A DNA stretch of 56,077 nucleotides from Nostoc sp. ATCC 53789 (GTDB lineage: Bacteria > Cyanobacteriota > Cyanobacteriia > Cyanobacteriales > Nostocaceae), in the NCBI RefSeq assembly GCF_009873495.1, contig NZ_CP046709.1, positions 1 through 56,077 of the forward strand. Reading direction: 5' to 3'. Shown here piece by piece: positions 34,001 to 41,497 of the stretch. The position numbers and the translations under genes are program-made. The notes beneath the pieces are model-generated. The model was not told where the DNA came from and ran no database searches. It was given only the letters and a program-made list of their open reading frames with translations. Positions within the stretch are counted from its first letter, which is position 1. Every line of letters starts with the position of its first letter.

Positions 34001-34727
34001 CATAACCTGCTTTGTCGTGATCAGGCCAGTACACAATTCCAGCAATGCCACTATCTTTAAATAGTTGGAAGTATTCAACTAATAAAACTTCGCTCCATGA
34101 GCCGCCTTGAAAGGTTGTAGCCAAAAAACCAAAGATATTTCTAGCAACATCAGTACACTTTTCGCCTTCAGCGCCCAAAATCCATTGACCCTTACCATGC
34201 TGAGTAATTTCATCAAAACGGTACGGCTGCCAGGGTTTATCACCTTTGGCGTTGACTTCGTTACCTTTATCATCCAAATGATAAGGGAGTGTAATTTTAG
34301 TACCGTCTGGTCGCTCAATTCTTTTTACAAATTGGGTTGAAGAGTATAAATACCTAATTTCAATGCTTCTCCCTACCCTCATCTTTGGCTGTGGACTAAC
34401 AACATTAGGCAATATCCCCAGGCGAATATTTCCATTTGAAATTATTGCAGGGGAAATTACAGTTTTGGGTTTTTGGTTGTAAATTTTGGCAGCGAAGCCT
34501 TTTTTCTCAATTCCAGCTTCTGCTAATACCTCATCTAATGGGCGAATTGCCTCTCTAATCGTTTTAGTAGGGCATTCTTCCCCCCAACAATGATATTTAC
34601 CGTTGGATGGGTCAATTGTTAATGTACCCTCACATCCAGGGCATTCATAGCGATTTTTGCCACTTTTAGGGGTCAAGCGATCTGTAAACTTTCTAATGTC
34701 AAATTTCTCGAAAGTGCGGTCAATCAT
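31035..34727 (-). CDS. Large replication initiator/primase-helicase (CyRepA1-like)
   Basis: A 1230-residue multidomain protein. Residues 29-52 are a CHC2-like zinc finger (C29, C32, C47, C52). A TOPRIM-type domain follows, with E187 in GAEGEK and the DxD pair D236/D238 in YWPDHDKAG. A P-loop ATPase/helicase follows, with Walker A APKGSGKS (358-365) and Walker B VVMDEIE (D486/E487). The C-terminal third is helical. The arrangement fits the cyanobacterial plasmid Rep type called CyRepA1, and in role the multidomain RepA of linear phage-plasmid N15. It is the last gene of a coupled operon (4-bp overlaps at 34724 and 34996). Predicted role: origin melting and priming. Confidence 0.8.
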   Translation of the reverse strand: MIDRTFEKFDIRKFTDRLTPKSGKNRYECPGCEGTLTIDPSNGKYHCWGEECPTKTIREAIRPLDEVLAEAGIEKKGFAAKIYNQKPKTVISPAIISNGNIRLGILPNVVSPQPKMRVGRSIEIRYLYSSTQFVKRIERPDGTKITLPYHLDDKGNEVNAKGDKPWQPYRFDEITQHGKGQWILGAEGEKCTDVARNIFGFLATTFQGGSWSEVLLVEYFQLFKDSGIAGIVYWPDHDKAGYAKLEKCNLAAAKAGLPFIAINPTRLWADCPKGGDIADWVKSGLGNAEELHQEINLAASEARVSQAPINWEDKVLATQKELHTLTYKADYVCDPHQKFLPDNLVDIIPHKGIVLIHAPKGSGKSVLIKRIKDKLCGGKWEEVIKPSQLSITGENKPVFERVYQEKTGIRFISITARIALGKGQAIEWEITWIEDGDLTESQQFNYEGELIQTATFLETADGINLCWDSLSKLFDRDWSNTIVVMDEIELGLSHVSTSNTCKDRRSKILYTLESKLQECLNGNGLVIGADADLTNISYDYLTAIAPKYKPFIVKHDYVRPDSDKWEIDFYTGKRDEVLSLIENWLSDKNCEPIAVTLDNQSEAEALANYLVKKYPYLASSFNGLIRIDSKITQTDFGKDFVKRPKEKIQEYQPKILIYTPSLGVGCSLDNPYFKYVFSLFFGQLEPSQARQSLARVRQPVPRIVWCADKGRTNSDECNSFLPDEIKNQMFWYHDTTLETIELALHLAKEESESNSDADLLPKFTEQLNKMMGKNGTWNNPHIDLFCKLKARRNFALSQLAVQLRQELIDEGHNLRDIAAEEKTNAGESIREEKTEIKFNAATKTSYSADISLETAKEINRKPNPTDEERYQAIKAFLKDELPGIELTPEFIFENVYKDNRHGLNAIKFFWMTMNSEATKEADRKHWKYKLKQFYEGIPYLPDVRTSSAKIEAINTIKIFDAIPLNDFDSEYYDTSPALIDWFKKWVLPKKRLLKKAFNITINKDTELIAFINRIFSKVGIRLKQHKKTDNIKYYKLDSEKVLDPNRINVLAALDLKRELHLKAEAEAMAKVNQQELPMIEVRDVTDVTVEVSPLLQETQIEEQPVSTIQELPVINHHSSTEIAVTKLRELCHWGDLNLTQSEVDEAWPLLTQDEQSRIWQLHQEYQQIPSLEQLAQEAIAQQAEIKEVGFGSHFRSYKIRSVCDGVAIARRCWGLKDECEIELNQLLFTG

Positions 34728-34999
34728 GATGTGACCTCACCAGATACCTTAACCTTGGCTTCGATTTGGAGAAGTACAGAAGCAACTTTACTGGTAAACC
34801 AATCAAGGTTTGCTATTCGCTGTAAATAATCGCGTTCCGAAGGAGTGAGGTTAGCCGATCGCAGTAACTCAGCCGGGTCAGGGCAAGGACGTAACGGAGC
34901 ATCACAGCAATCGGCTCTCAAATATTTTGTACCTGTGCGCCGATCGCTAACGACATTGAGCCGAAATTCAAAGCCACAGTGCTGGCAACTTTCTCTCAT
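34724..34999 (-). CDS. Small zinc-ribbon protein of the rep operon
   Basis: A 91-residue protein with CQHCGFEF near the N-terminus and ADCCDAPLRPCPDP further on (a CxxC and a CC/C pattern), likely a zinc ribbon. The C-terminal half is helical (LTPSERDYLQRIANLDWFT). Its stop overlaps the Rep start by 4 bp, as does its start with the previous gene, so all three are translationally coupled. Function is unknown; a nucleic-acid-binding accessory to Rep is plausible. Confidence 0.72.
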   Translation of the reverse strand: MRESCQHCGFEFRLNVVSDRRTGTKYLRADCCDAPLRPCPDPAELLRSANLTPSERDYLQRIANLDWFTSKVASVLLQIEAKVKVSGEVTS

Positions 35000-35217
35000 G
35001 CTCCCACCTCCAAAATTTGAAGGCTGGCAATGATGAAAATCGCTAGATCGCCAGTAAAACCAACATTTTCGAGAATTTCGACCGATTCAGTTAATCGGCG
35101 ATCGCTAATATAGTTCGATGATTCCGAACTTCGAGATTTTTGAAGTATTTGTGATAGAATACTGTTAAGTTTTTCTATCGCAAACCCCTGTCTGTCGCAA
35201 GTGAGGGGTTTTTGCAT
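34996..35217 (-). CDS. Small protein starting the rep operon
   Basis: A 73-residue protein. The first ~12 codons (MQKPLTCDRQGF) lie over a stem-loop (35182-35211), so translation could be controlled by RNA structure. The remaining sequence (LNSILSQILQKS, SVEILENVGFTGDLAIFII) is helical, with no known motif. The 4-bp overlap with the next gene supports it being translated. It is upstream of the zinc-ribbon and Rep genes. Confidence 0.55.
   Translation of the reverse strand: MQKPLTCDRQGFAIEKLNSILSQILQKSRSSESSNYISDRRLTESVEILENVGFTGDLAIFIIASLQILEVGA
35182..35211. terminator. Stem-loop over the start of the rep operon
   Basis: AAACCCCT (35182-35189) pairs with AGGGGTTT (35204-35211), followed on the + strand by further T residues. 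On the minus strand it covers the first codons of the 73-residue gene, so it may act as an RNA attenuator or counter-transcript site in copy control. Confidence 0.5.
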
Positions 35218-35795
35218 TTTCGGCTGCTCCTATTTTTATGTGGAACAGCCCCCATTTGAGTGTTCGCGTTAATCTACCAGTTAAACTAAAGAAATACTTT
35301 TTATAACTTTCTGGTTGCATTAGATTGCCGCTTGAAACGTCTGCAAAACGTTTCTTTGTGCTATCCTTTAGAGTCGCTTTGGCTACTGCTAATTTGGAAT
35401 CGCACTCACAAAAATCGGGGCTGATGTAATCAGTTTTCTTTTTTCTGACAACTTTTTTACATTAATAGACTCTGATGAATTTTTTTTTAGCTTTGCATTT
35501 TCAACAAAGTGAAAAATTAGATTAGCCAAATTAGAGATGCGCGATCGCAAGCGCTTCGATCCGCGATCCGTCCGTACTAAGCTTTTCTACCACAATACGG
35601 ATCTAGCTTGTGGTTTGAACTGCTAAAAAAGTTGCAAAAAAGTGTGAATAATAAAGCAAAGTGATAGAAATTGATAAGTACTGAGAGATATTGTTAGATA
35701 TTGATAACTCCTATGTATAAATTGTTTCTATCAATCGCCTCTCTTCACAGTTCACTCCCTCCATTTCGATAGTACTTTTGTACTTGCGATCGCTG
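35218..35795. other. Candidate origin region upstream of the rep operon
   Basis: A 578-bp gene-free, A/T-rich stretch. It has GAAACGT/ACGTTTC (about 35334-35354), a G/C island with HIP1-like AGCGCTTCG around 35548, and a set of GATA-rich repeats (35660-35740: TGATAGAAATTGATAAG, AGATATTGTTAGATATTGATA, TTTCTATCAATCG). The last forms an inverted pair, TGATAGAAA/TTTCTATCA. Position next to rep and composition favour an origin, but this is inference. Confidence 0.45.
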
Positions 35796-36083
35796 CTAAT
35801 TTTGAGGATCAACCCTTGTTAGCTGCACCAAGATAGCCCCAAGTTGATTTAATGCTGCATTAGTAGTGCGCTGATTCTCTAGAAAGTCTCGCTTAAGTTC
35901 TTCATGACTATCTCGTAACTCTAAAAGAACATCGTCCAAAATTGCGCTACGACCTAGTACACGGGTAACGTTATCGGTTAACTCGGCGATCGCTTGGGTA
36001 TTAGTTGCCTGTTGCTCGGCTACTGTAGCCAAAATTGCTTCTATACGGTCAAGTCGGCTTGGTTGTTGTGGTGTGTCTGTCAC
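35796..36083 (-). CDS. Small coiled-coil protein
   Basis: A 95-residue protein, nearly all helical with heptad patterns (LDRIEAILATVAEQQATNTQ, LRDSHEELKRDFLENQ). It is the third gene of a coupled three-gene operon (starts overlap by 4 bp at 36080 and 36331) and lies upstream of the candidate origin. Similar small coiled-coil proteins are frequent in cyanobacterial plasmids; function unknown. Confidence 0.65.
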   Translation of the reverse strand: MTDTPQQPSRLDRIEAILATVAEQQATNTQAIAELTDNVTRVLGRSAILDDVLLELRDSHEELKRDFLENQRTTNAALNQLGAILVQLTRVDPQN

Positions 36084-36334
36084 TTTCCTGCCTCAATCAT
36101 CTTGGCGATCGCATCTTTATCAAAGCAGTCTAGATAGCTGACCAGTTCTCGAAATTGCTGGTATTTCTCCTCAGCATAGCTATCTGGTGTAAACCCTAGA
36201 ACTTCACAGAATTTCAAATAGTCAGCCCGCCAATTAAAGTTATTTAGCGCAGTAGTGAAGCTTTCTACTGCCTCTAGTGTCTCTGGCGATACCTCTGGTT
36301 TTTCTGTGTCATGGGTTGCTGATGTTTCGTTCAT
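36080..36334 (-). CDS. Small hypothetical protein, middle of three-gene operon
   Basis: An 84-residue acidic protein. The N-terminal 25 residues are disordered, then come helices ESFTTALNNFNWRADYLKF and EKYQQFRELVSYLDCFDKDA. It has no known motif. Overlaps of 4 bp with both neighbours show translational coupling and support it being a real gene. Confidence 0.65.
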   Translation of the reverse strand: MNETSATHDTEKPEVSPETLEAVESFTTALNNFNWRADYLKFCEVLGFTPDSYAEEKYQQFRELVSYLDCFDKDAIAKMIEAGK

Positions 36335-36531
36335 GCGGCCCCCTTACCTTTGTCAGCTAAGGAATTTTTTTGTAGTAGATTGCGTGCTTCTAAAGCTTCT
36401 TCAATCAAAATTGCTGCTGTTTGACTTTGAGAGCGTCGTTCTGTCCCTGCTAGGTTTTTGACAAGTTCGTAGACCTCATCAGTTAGCACTACATTCACTC
36501 TTCCACTCATTGTGTTATCCGTGTTCATCAC
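36331..36531 (-). CDS. Ribbon-helix-helix (CopG/ParD-like) regulator
   Basis: A 66-residue protein with strand RVNVVLTDEVYELVKNLAGT, then ERRSQSQTAAILIEEALEAR, the ribbon-helix-helix pattern of CopG/ParD/Arc. It is the first gene of the three-gene operon. Likely an autoregulator acting on the upstream region 36535-36612 (ACACATATTGCACAATCTGTGT dyad-like). It could be copy-control or an antitoxin-type protein; no toxin-like partner is seen, so copy or maintenance control is favoured. Confidence 0.72.
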   Translation of the reverse strand: MMNTDNTMSGRVNVVLTDEVYELVKNLAGTERRSQSQTAAILIEEALEARNLLQKNSLADKGKGAA

Positions 36532-36559
36532 TCTACCTCATGATACGTCTTGTAATTTA

Positions 36560-36612
36560 GAAATGGGATAACACATATTGCACAATCTGTGTCATTAAAC
36601 GTATGATGACAC
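36560..36612. promoter_or_regulatory. Putative operator upstream of the RHH operon
   Basis: ACACA at about 36568 and TGTGT at about 36584 form a dyad. GATACGTC and ACGTATGATGACAC occur on either side. It lies just upstream of the RHH gene start (36531) in a 244-bp spacer with otherwise nothing recognisable. Confidence 0.4.
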
Positions 36613-36775
36613 AAGAAGCAATCGATCAACAATAAGCCACTAATTAGTGTCCTACGAGTAACCCAACGACTTATGCAGTAAGGGGTTTAGCGTTTAGGTA
36701 CTACATCCTGATCTGTACTTATTCTGATTGCTAGCTAGTTAATATCTGATTCACATTGATTACTGTAGTAAACCC

Positions 36776-37144
36776 ATGAAACCTAGACGGAGCAAACATT
36801 CTACAGATTTAGATTTATTTTTAGATTTTCCATCTACCAAGACATATTTAGCTGAGGTCTTGGGTGTGAGCCGTTCTACTTTGGTCACTTGGGAAAATTT
36901 AGCTTTTTGGAGAATCCCCAGTTTCAGAGATGCCTACCCAAAAAACCACGATGGCAGTTATGACCGGGAATCACCCTTATCACCCTACCAAGCATGGGTT
37001 TTGGGCAGAGTAGGGCGGCTAATGGCTCAACTACGACGCGGCGAACGGGTCAAAGGCTATATCGCCAAAAATCCGAATGATTTTTCTAGATACCGCTATC
37101 AGCAAGCATTCCAGCAATTACAAAAATTACAGAAGGGAGCGTAA
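36776..37144 (+). CDS. Helix-turn-helix-like protein opening the 36776-46031 operon
   Basis: A 122-residue basic protein. Residues ~20-48 (FPSTKTYLAEVLGVSRSTLV, TWENLAFWRIP) look like a helix-turn-helix, followed by a region rich in Arg/Tyr (GERVKGYIAKNPNDFSRYRY). The next gene starts 3 bp after its stop. It may be a DNA-binding regulator of the downstream gene set, which was contiguous before the transposon inserted. Confidence 0.65.
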   Translation: MKPRRSKHSTDLDLFLDFPSTKTYLAEVLGVSRSTLVTWENLAFWRIPSFRDAYPKNHDGSYDRESPLSPYQAWVLGRVGRLMAQLRRGERVKGYIAKNPNDFSRYRYQQAFQQLQKLQKGA

Positions 37145-37489
37145 ATCATGGCAGCACGAAAAAGAATCACAGCAGCCCCAACACAAGACACAGTAAGCAT
37201 TCATGATGCTTGCTTAAGGTATATGACCACAGAGCAGAGCTTGAGACTGGCTTTAAGCCATGTTCGCCCTGATGATTTTGACACTGTAAAGGCAGTTTCG
37301 GAAGCAGATTTAGAAGCGATCGCCTCCCACTTCCAGCCACAATTACCCGAAAAATCTCCACAGCAAGAGATTGAGCCAGCCACAGAACAGCCACAAAATA
37401 CCCTTTCCTTGCCCCAGCAACAGCAACATCTAACAGCGCCTACCTGTTGCGGCTCGCAAACATAAACGCTCCGGCTTGCAAACAAGAAA

Positions 37490-37682
37490 ATTGTTGGCTC
37501 ACATTAATTGCAAATAAGATTACACTTCGGCTCACATTAATTGCAAATAAGATTACACTTCGGCTCACATTAATTGCAAATAAGATTACACTTCGGCTCA
37601 CATTAATTGCAAACAGACTCATTATTATTTGCAACGGGCTTGCAATCATCCGACTTGGCTCAAATTAATTGCAAATAAGCCA
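37490..37682. repeat. Left-end transposase-site array
   Basis: Five TTGGCTCACATTAATTGCAAA-like sites, three of them in perfect 33-bp tandem units (GGCTCACATTAATTGC then AAATAAGATTACACTTC). The mirror-image right end (41563-41715) has three sites. These are probably the transposase-binding sites. Confidence 0.85.
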
Positions 37683-37763
37683 GATGCAGATAAAGCGGTG
37701 GGTATGCTTGTCTGCAAGAGTATCGAGATGAAAAAGATTTAATGTACTAAATATGACCAATAA

Positions 37764-38735
37764 TTAAAGTGGCAACCCCGCAGCTAGCATTTGCTCTTGT
37801 AATTCACGCGCACGAGTGGGATCAAGTTGTCCGCGAAACAGCGATTTAATTTCAGCCGGCTTGGCATTGAACTGTTCCGCCAAGCCCCTCACGTCATAGC
37901 CATGCCTTGTGAGAGTGGGTTCCAAATCGTCAATTTGCTTTGACAGAACTGACTCCACAATCACCGTAGTCACAGGTTTGACCGCGACTCGGTACGCCGC
38001 CTCCAAAGCTAGTGTCAAATGTTGCTCAATTTGTAGTGGTGTCAAGAGCCGCGTGGCAAGTAATTCAATAGCTTCCGCCTCCAATATTTCACCAATTGGA
38101 GTATCAGAGATAGTGCATTCAGATACTAGCCATTCAATATATTCTCGCTGATTGCCAACAATGCCTTCCAAGGAGAAGACTGTTGCTCGATAACCGATTT
38201 CTTCCATAGTCGGACGGCGCAGATCATTTTTCAGTTTGGGATGACCAGCCAGCACCACTGAAAGTGTGCCACCACCGTCTTCAACTACTTCGATTAAACG
38301 TTTGAGTCCCGTCAGGGTACTGTAATGAAGGTCATGAGCCTCATCAACAAACAGTGCTACTGACTTTTTACCTTTTCTAATCAGGTCGCGTAGTTCCCGT
38401 TCCCGTTTTTCACCGTCTTTAGGGATTTTAATTTCCTTATCTGTGGATAAATCGTAGAATAAAGCAGCAATAAGTGTTGGCAGTGTCGCCCGTTCTTTAT
38501 CTACAGAAAGGGACTTCGAGACTAGAATCTTACCTTCTTTCTCCAAAACATCAAACAAGCGTCGTAAAGTAGTCGTCTTGCCACACCCAATAATTCCCGT
38601 TATGGCAATCAGTTTCCCTGAATGGATGGCAGCTTTAATGTCTTTGAACATTTGCTTTTGATGGTCTGTTTCGTAGTAACCAGCCTTGGGAAATTCCTTG
38701 ACCAAACGAAAGTGTTCCATTACTTCAGTGAGCAT
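37764..38735 (-). CDS. AAA+ transposition ATPase (TniB/MuB/ExeA-like)
   Basis: 323 residues from the ATG at 38735 (MLTEVMEHFRLVKEF), chosen because GGAGG lies 8-12 bases upstream; a longer frame to 38783 is less likely. Walker A is TGIIGCGKTT (46-55), Walker B ALFVDEAHD (D131/E132), then VVLAGHPKLKNDLRR (sensor region). ExeA/TniB-type ATPases select targets for and activate DDE transposases. It overlaps the transposase gene by 11 bp, so the two are co-translated. The C-terminal tail is helical and may contact the transposase. Confidence 0.88.
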   Translation of the reverse strand: MLTEVMEHFRLVKEFPKAGYYETDHQKQMFKDIKAAIHSGKLIAITGIIGCGKTTTLRRLFDVLEKEGKILVSKSLSVDKERATLPTLIAALFYDLSTDKEIKIPKDGEKRERELRDLIRKGKKSVALFVDEAHDLHYSTLTGLKRLIEVVEDGGGTLSVVLAGHPKLKNDLRRPTMEEIGYRATVFSLEGIVGNQREYIEWLVSECTISDTPIGEILEAEAIELLATRLLTPLQIEQHLTLALEAAYRVAVKPVTTVIVESVLSKQIDDLEPTLTRHGYDVRGLAEQFNAKPAEIKSLFRGQLDPTRARELQEQMLAAGLPL

Positions 38736-40386
38736 TTTGCTGCCCTCCTTTGTTCGAGTGGAAATACTGCCGTACTCGTTCAATAATCACTTTTTTATTC
38801 AAAGTCTCAGCTAGCAGCCCATCAATAAAGGCAATTTGTTCAGTGGATAATTTCGCCAAAGGTTTAGCGAGATAATCTGAAATCGCCAGTTTAGCGAATA
38901 ATACAGTGGGATAAGTAAATTCTTGGAACGGGTCTGGGTCTTTAAAAGGTGTGACAGTTGGCTCAATTTCCTTGTACTTATCCACCAAAAATTGCAGATC
39001 CGCGTTTTTATCCAAGGCAGTTCGTGGCAAGCCCAGCTTAAGAGCTAAATCTGCAATCCGGTCTGCCCGTTCTTCGGTTTTAGTTTTCTTGTGTTTGCGA
39101 TAGCGATGCAAGGGGATAGGCCCATCAACTGGGTAAAATGGGCCATAGCGTTGGTCGCCTTTCTCTACATATAATTCGTTATCAAAAAGACCCCACCACA
39201 GCACCACAGTTTCGCCTGCTAAGTCTGGGTTTACTTCATAAGCCACGCCCTCAACTGATACTCTGGCTGTTGCATCCACTTTCCTTCGTTGCGGTTCGCG
39301 GGCAAAAGTACAAAATCGTTCCCAACTACACATCTGCCTGATTCCGCTTTTTGGCAGATTTCGCAACCAATCCTCTAAGCGTGAGTGCGCTTCTGTACGG
39401 TGTTTTTGGTCGTTATAATTTAGCAGATACTGCCGTAGCCATAGGTTAGCCTCAACTTCGTTTTCTGGTTCGTGAAAATGATACAGAGTCTCATGGGCTT
39501 CTTTGACTGTCCGGAACGGTCTTTCCACTTTTCCTTTGGAGCGAGCCGTTACCCTTCTCCCATCTTTACCCGCAGGCAGATGGCTAGCAAGCTTGATTCC
39601 CAGGCAGTCCATCACATTTTGAAATACATGGCTTTTGGCAATTGGCCCGTTGTCCGTATAGATCATCTCAGGAATTCCCTGGAAGGGGCATCCATCCGAG
39701 GTGGAAGCCGTCATTGCATTAAATAGGAAGCGCAACGCTGCTGTTACATCCTCTCCATAAACACAATGGTATTCCTGGTAACACACACCACTGCGGTCAT
39801 CAACGACACTATAAAGCATCAATAGCGGATTCCCTTTACCCGTTTCCACCCATAAGGGCTGCTTTACGTGTTTTAAATCGGACGGGCTAAGGTCGAAATG
39901 CCAACATTCATTACTGTGAGTTGCTTGAAAACGTACCGCAGGCGGTTGACGAGTCATTGTGAGATGGTCGTAGCCCCATGTTTTCAAATAACGGTTGACA
40001 GTGGCTTTAGTTAACAACCCCTTGGGTGGTTTGATAAAACCTTGTGGGGTGTTCATCCCGAAATCTTCTAAAAGTTCAATCGCCCGTGCAGTGGAGACGT
40101 GCCGCCCTTTCTTGTTGCAAGTGCGGATTTTCGTTGCTGCAATGACTTCACAGTAAAGTTCCATTTCCGCCTGTGATAGCTTTCGAGGTGTCCCGCTATC
40201 TGAACGGTTGATCGATTTGGGGCGTGATGAGTTACGCAAAGCACGATATAGAGTATCAATAGACACTCCATACAATGAAGCTGTTTCTTCCATGAGTTGC
40301 CGACGTTCTTGGCAACGGCTTGGTAACATATCAAGTCGATGACGCAAGTTGGTTAAAGCTTCTGCTGGAATTTTCTTGCGGATCAT
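38725..40386 (-). CDS. DDE transposase with Mu/TniA-like integrase core
   Basis: A 553-residue protein. The N-terminal helix-turn-helix region (SLYGVSIDTLYRALRN, ARAIELLEDFG, KATVNRYLKTWGY) is followed by an rve-type catalytic core. D165 is in CWHFDLSPSD, D245 in YTDNGPIA and E288 in SKGKVERPF, so the triad is complete. A basic C-terminal domain follows. It is the size and order of TniA/TnsB/MuA-type enzymes. Because it is paired with an AAA+ ATPase it should need that partner for target choice. The start at 40386 faces the divergent tyrosine recombinase gene. Confidence 0.9.
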   Translation of the reverse strand: MIRKKIPAEALTNLRHRLDMLPSRCQERRQLMEETASLYGVSIDTLYRALRNSSRPKSINRSDSGTPRKLSQAEMELYCEVIAATKIRTCNKKGRHVSTARAIELLEDFGMNTPQGFIKPPKGLLTKATVNRYLKTWGYDHLTMTRQPPAVRFQATHSNECWHFDLSPSDLKHVKQPLWVETGKGNPLLMLYSVVDDRSGVCYQEYHCVYGEDVTAALRFLFNAMTASTSDGCPFQGIPEMIYTDNGPIAKSHVFQNVMDCLGIKLASHLPAGKDGRRVTARSKGKVERPFRTVKEAHETLYHFHEPENEVEANLWLRQYLLNYNDQKHRTEAHSRLEDWLRNLPKSGIRQMCSWERFCTFAREPQRRKVDATARVSVEGVAYEVNPDLAGETVVLWWGLFDNELYVEKGDQRYGPFYPVDGPIPLHRYRKHKKTKTEERADRIADLALKLGLPRTALDKNADLQFLVDKYKEIEPTVTPFKDPDPFQEFTYPTVLFAKLAISDYLAKPLAKLSTEQIAFIDGLLAETLNKKVIIERVRQYFHSNKGGQQNAH

Positions 40387-40564
40387 GCTCGCCTGTATGT
40401 TCGCCTCATGTACTGTCCTTATCTTTAAGTTTGTAGCAGAAAACTGACCACAGAAATTACATTCTGTTGCCAGTTAGGTGAAAAAGTATAACAATTTGAG
40501 ATAGATTAGCTTCAAATGAGGCTTGAAAACTCACCACAGAAATTTTTGAAGGAAGTTTGGTGCT

Positions 40565-41497
40565 GTGGATACACTTTACTTATCTGAAGCCGAAGCACTA
40601 CTCATAGAGTATGAGGCGTTCCTAAAAGGTAAAACGCATAGCACTATTGATGCCTATATGCGTATCATTAGGCAGCTTCTTCTTTGGATTGTAGAACATC
40701 CTGGGAGTGGAGGAGATTTTCAACCCGAACAGTTGACCAAAACGGCGATGGAAATTTATCTCGCCTATCTAGATACGTCAGGTTACAGCATTGCTCACCA
40801 AGCACGGGTTAAATCTGCTGTCAGTGGTTTTGCCCGTTGGCTCATTGAGGAGAAGGGAATTTTACGTCGCAACCCCACCAGAGGATTAAACATTCCAGCC
40901 CAGCCACTTTTAGCCCCCAGACAATTGACTCCTGACCAACGTTATATTTTACGCAACCTGATCGAAAAAGATGGTCATCCACGTAGCATGGCTGTGTTTG
41001 CATTGGGGTACTGGGCTGGTTGTCGCGTGAGTGATGTTTCCTGGCTACGGATAGAGCATACCCATATTGGCCCCAAAGTTGGCTGGTTGCACGTTGGTTA
41101 CAAGGGTGGTAAGGCGCGAGATATTGATCTAATTAACGCTGTCCGAAAACCAATGTATGAATATATTCATCACGGCGGGCGAGATACTGAGAGTGATTAC
41201 ACTTTTACCTCTCAGCGCAATGAGAGGCTGACCGAAGCCGGCATTCATCGCTGGTGGAAAAACATTAAAGCACAAGCAACTGTTTCTGAGTGGGAACTCA
41301 TCCATGATGTAACTTTTCATGATCTGCGTCATGATTTCGCTCACCGAGCGCGTGAAGCAGGATGGACTTTGGAGGAGGTTGCTTATTATCTTGGTCATAT
41401 CACCAAAAAGGGAACTCCAGCTATTCAAACCACGGTTCGGTACACTCAAAGTAGCCGACAGCAAGTGAAAGACAAGCTTGCATTACTCAAGGGATAA
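40565..41497 (+). CDS. Tyrosine recombinase of the transposon (cointegrate resolution)
   Basis: A 310-residue protein with GTG start at 40565. The core-binding domain (residues ~12-100) and catalytic domain are intact: R154 in AGCRVSDV, K183 in YKGGKARD, H252/R255 in FHDLRHDFAH, H278 in LGHITKKG and Y293 in VRYTQ. It is divergent from the transposase operon; the 178-bp gap is the likely site of the promoters and perhaps the resolution site. Transposons that form cointegrates need a resolvase, and this protein is the obvious candidate (inference). It is unlike the XerC-type protein at 20972. Confidence 0.87.
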   Translation: MDTLYLSEAEALLIEYEAFLKGKTHSTIDAYMRIIRQLLLWIVEHPGSGGDFQPEQLTKTAMEIYLAYLDTSGYSIAHQARVKSAVSGFARWLIEEKGILRRNPTRGLNIPAQPLLAPRQLTPDQRYILRNLIEKDGHPRSMAVFALGYWAGCRVSDVSWLRIEHTHIGPKVGWLHVGYKGGKARDIDLINAVRKPMYEYIHHGGRDTESDYTFTSQRNERLTEAGIHRWWKNIKAQATVSEWELIHDVTFHDLRHDFAHRAREAGWTLEEVAYYLGHITKKGTPAIQTTVRYTQSSRQQVKDKLALLKG

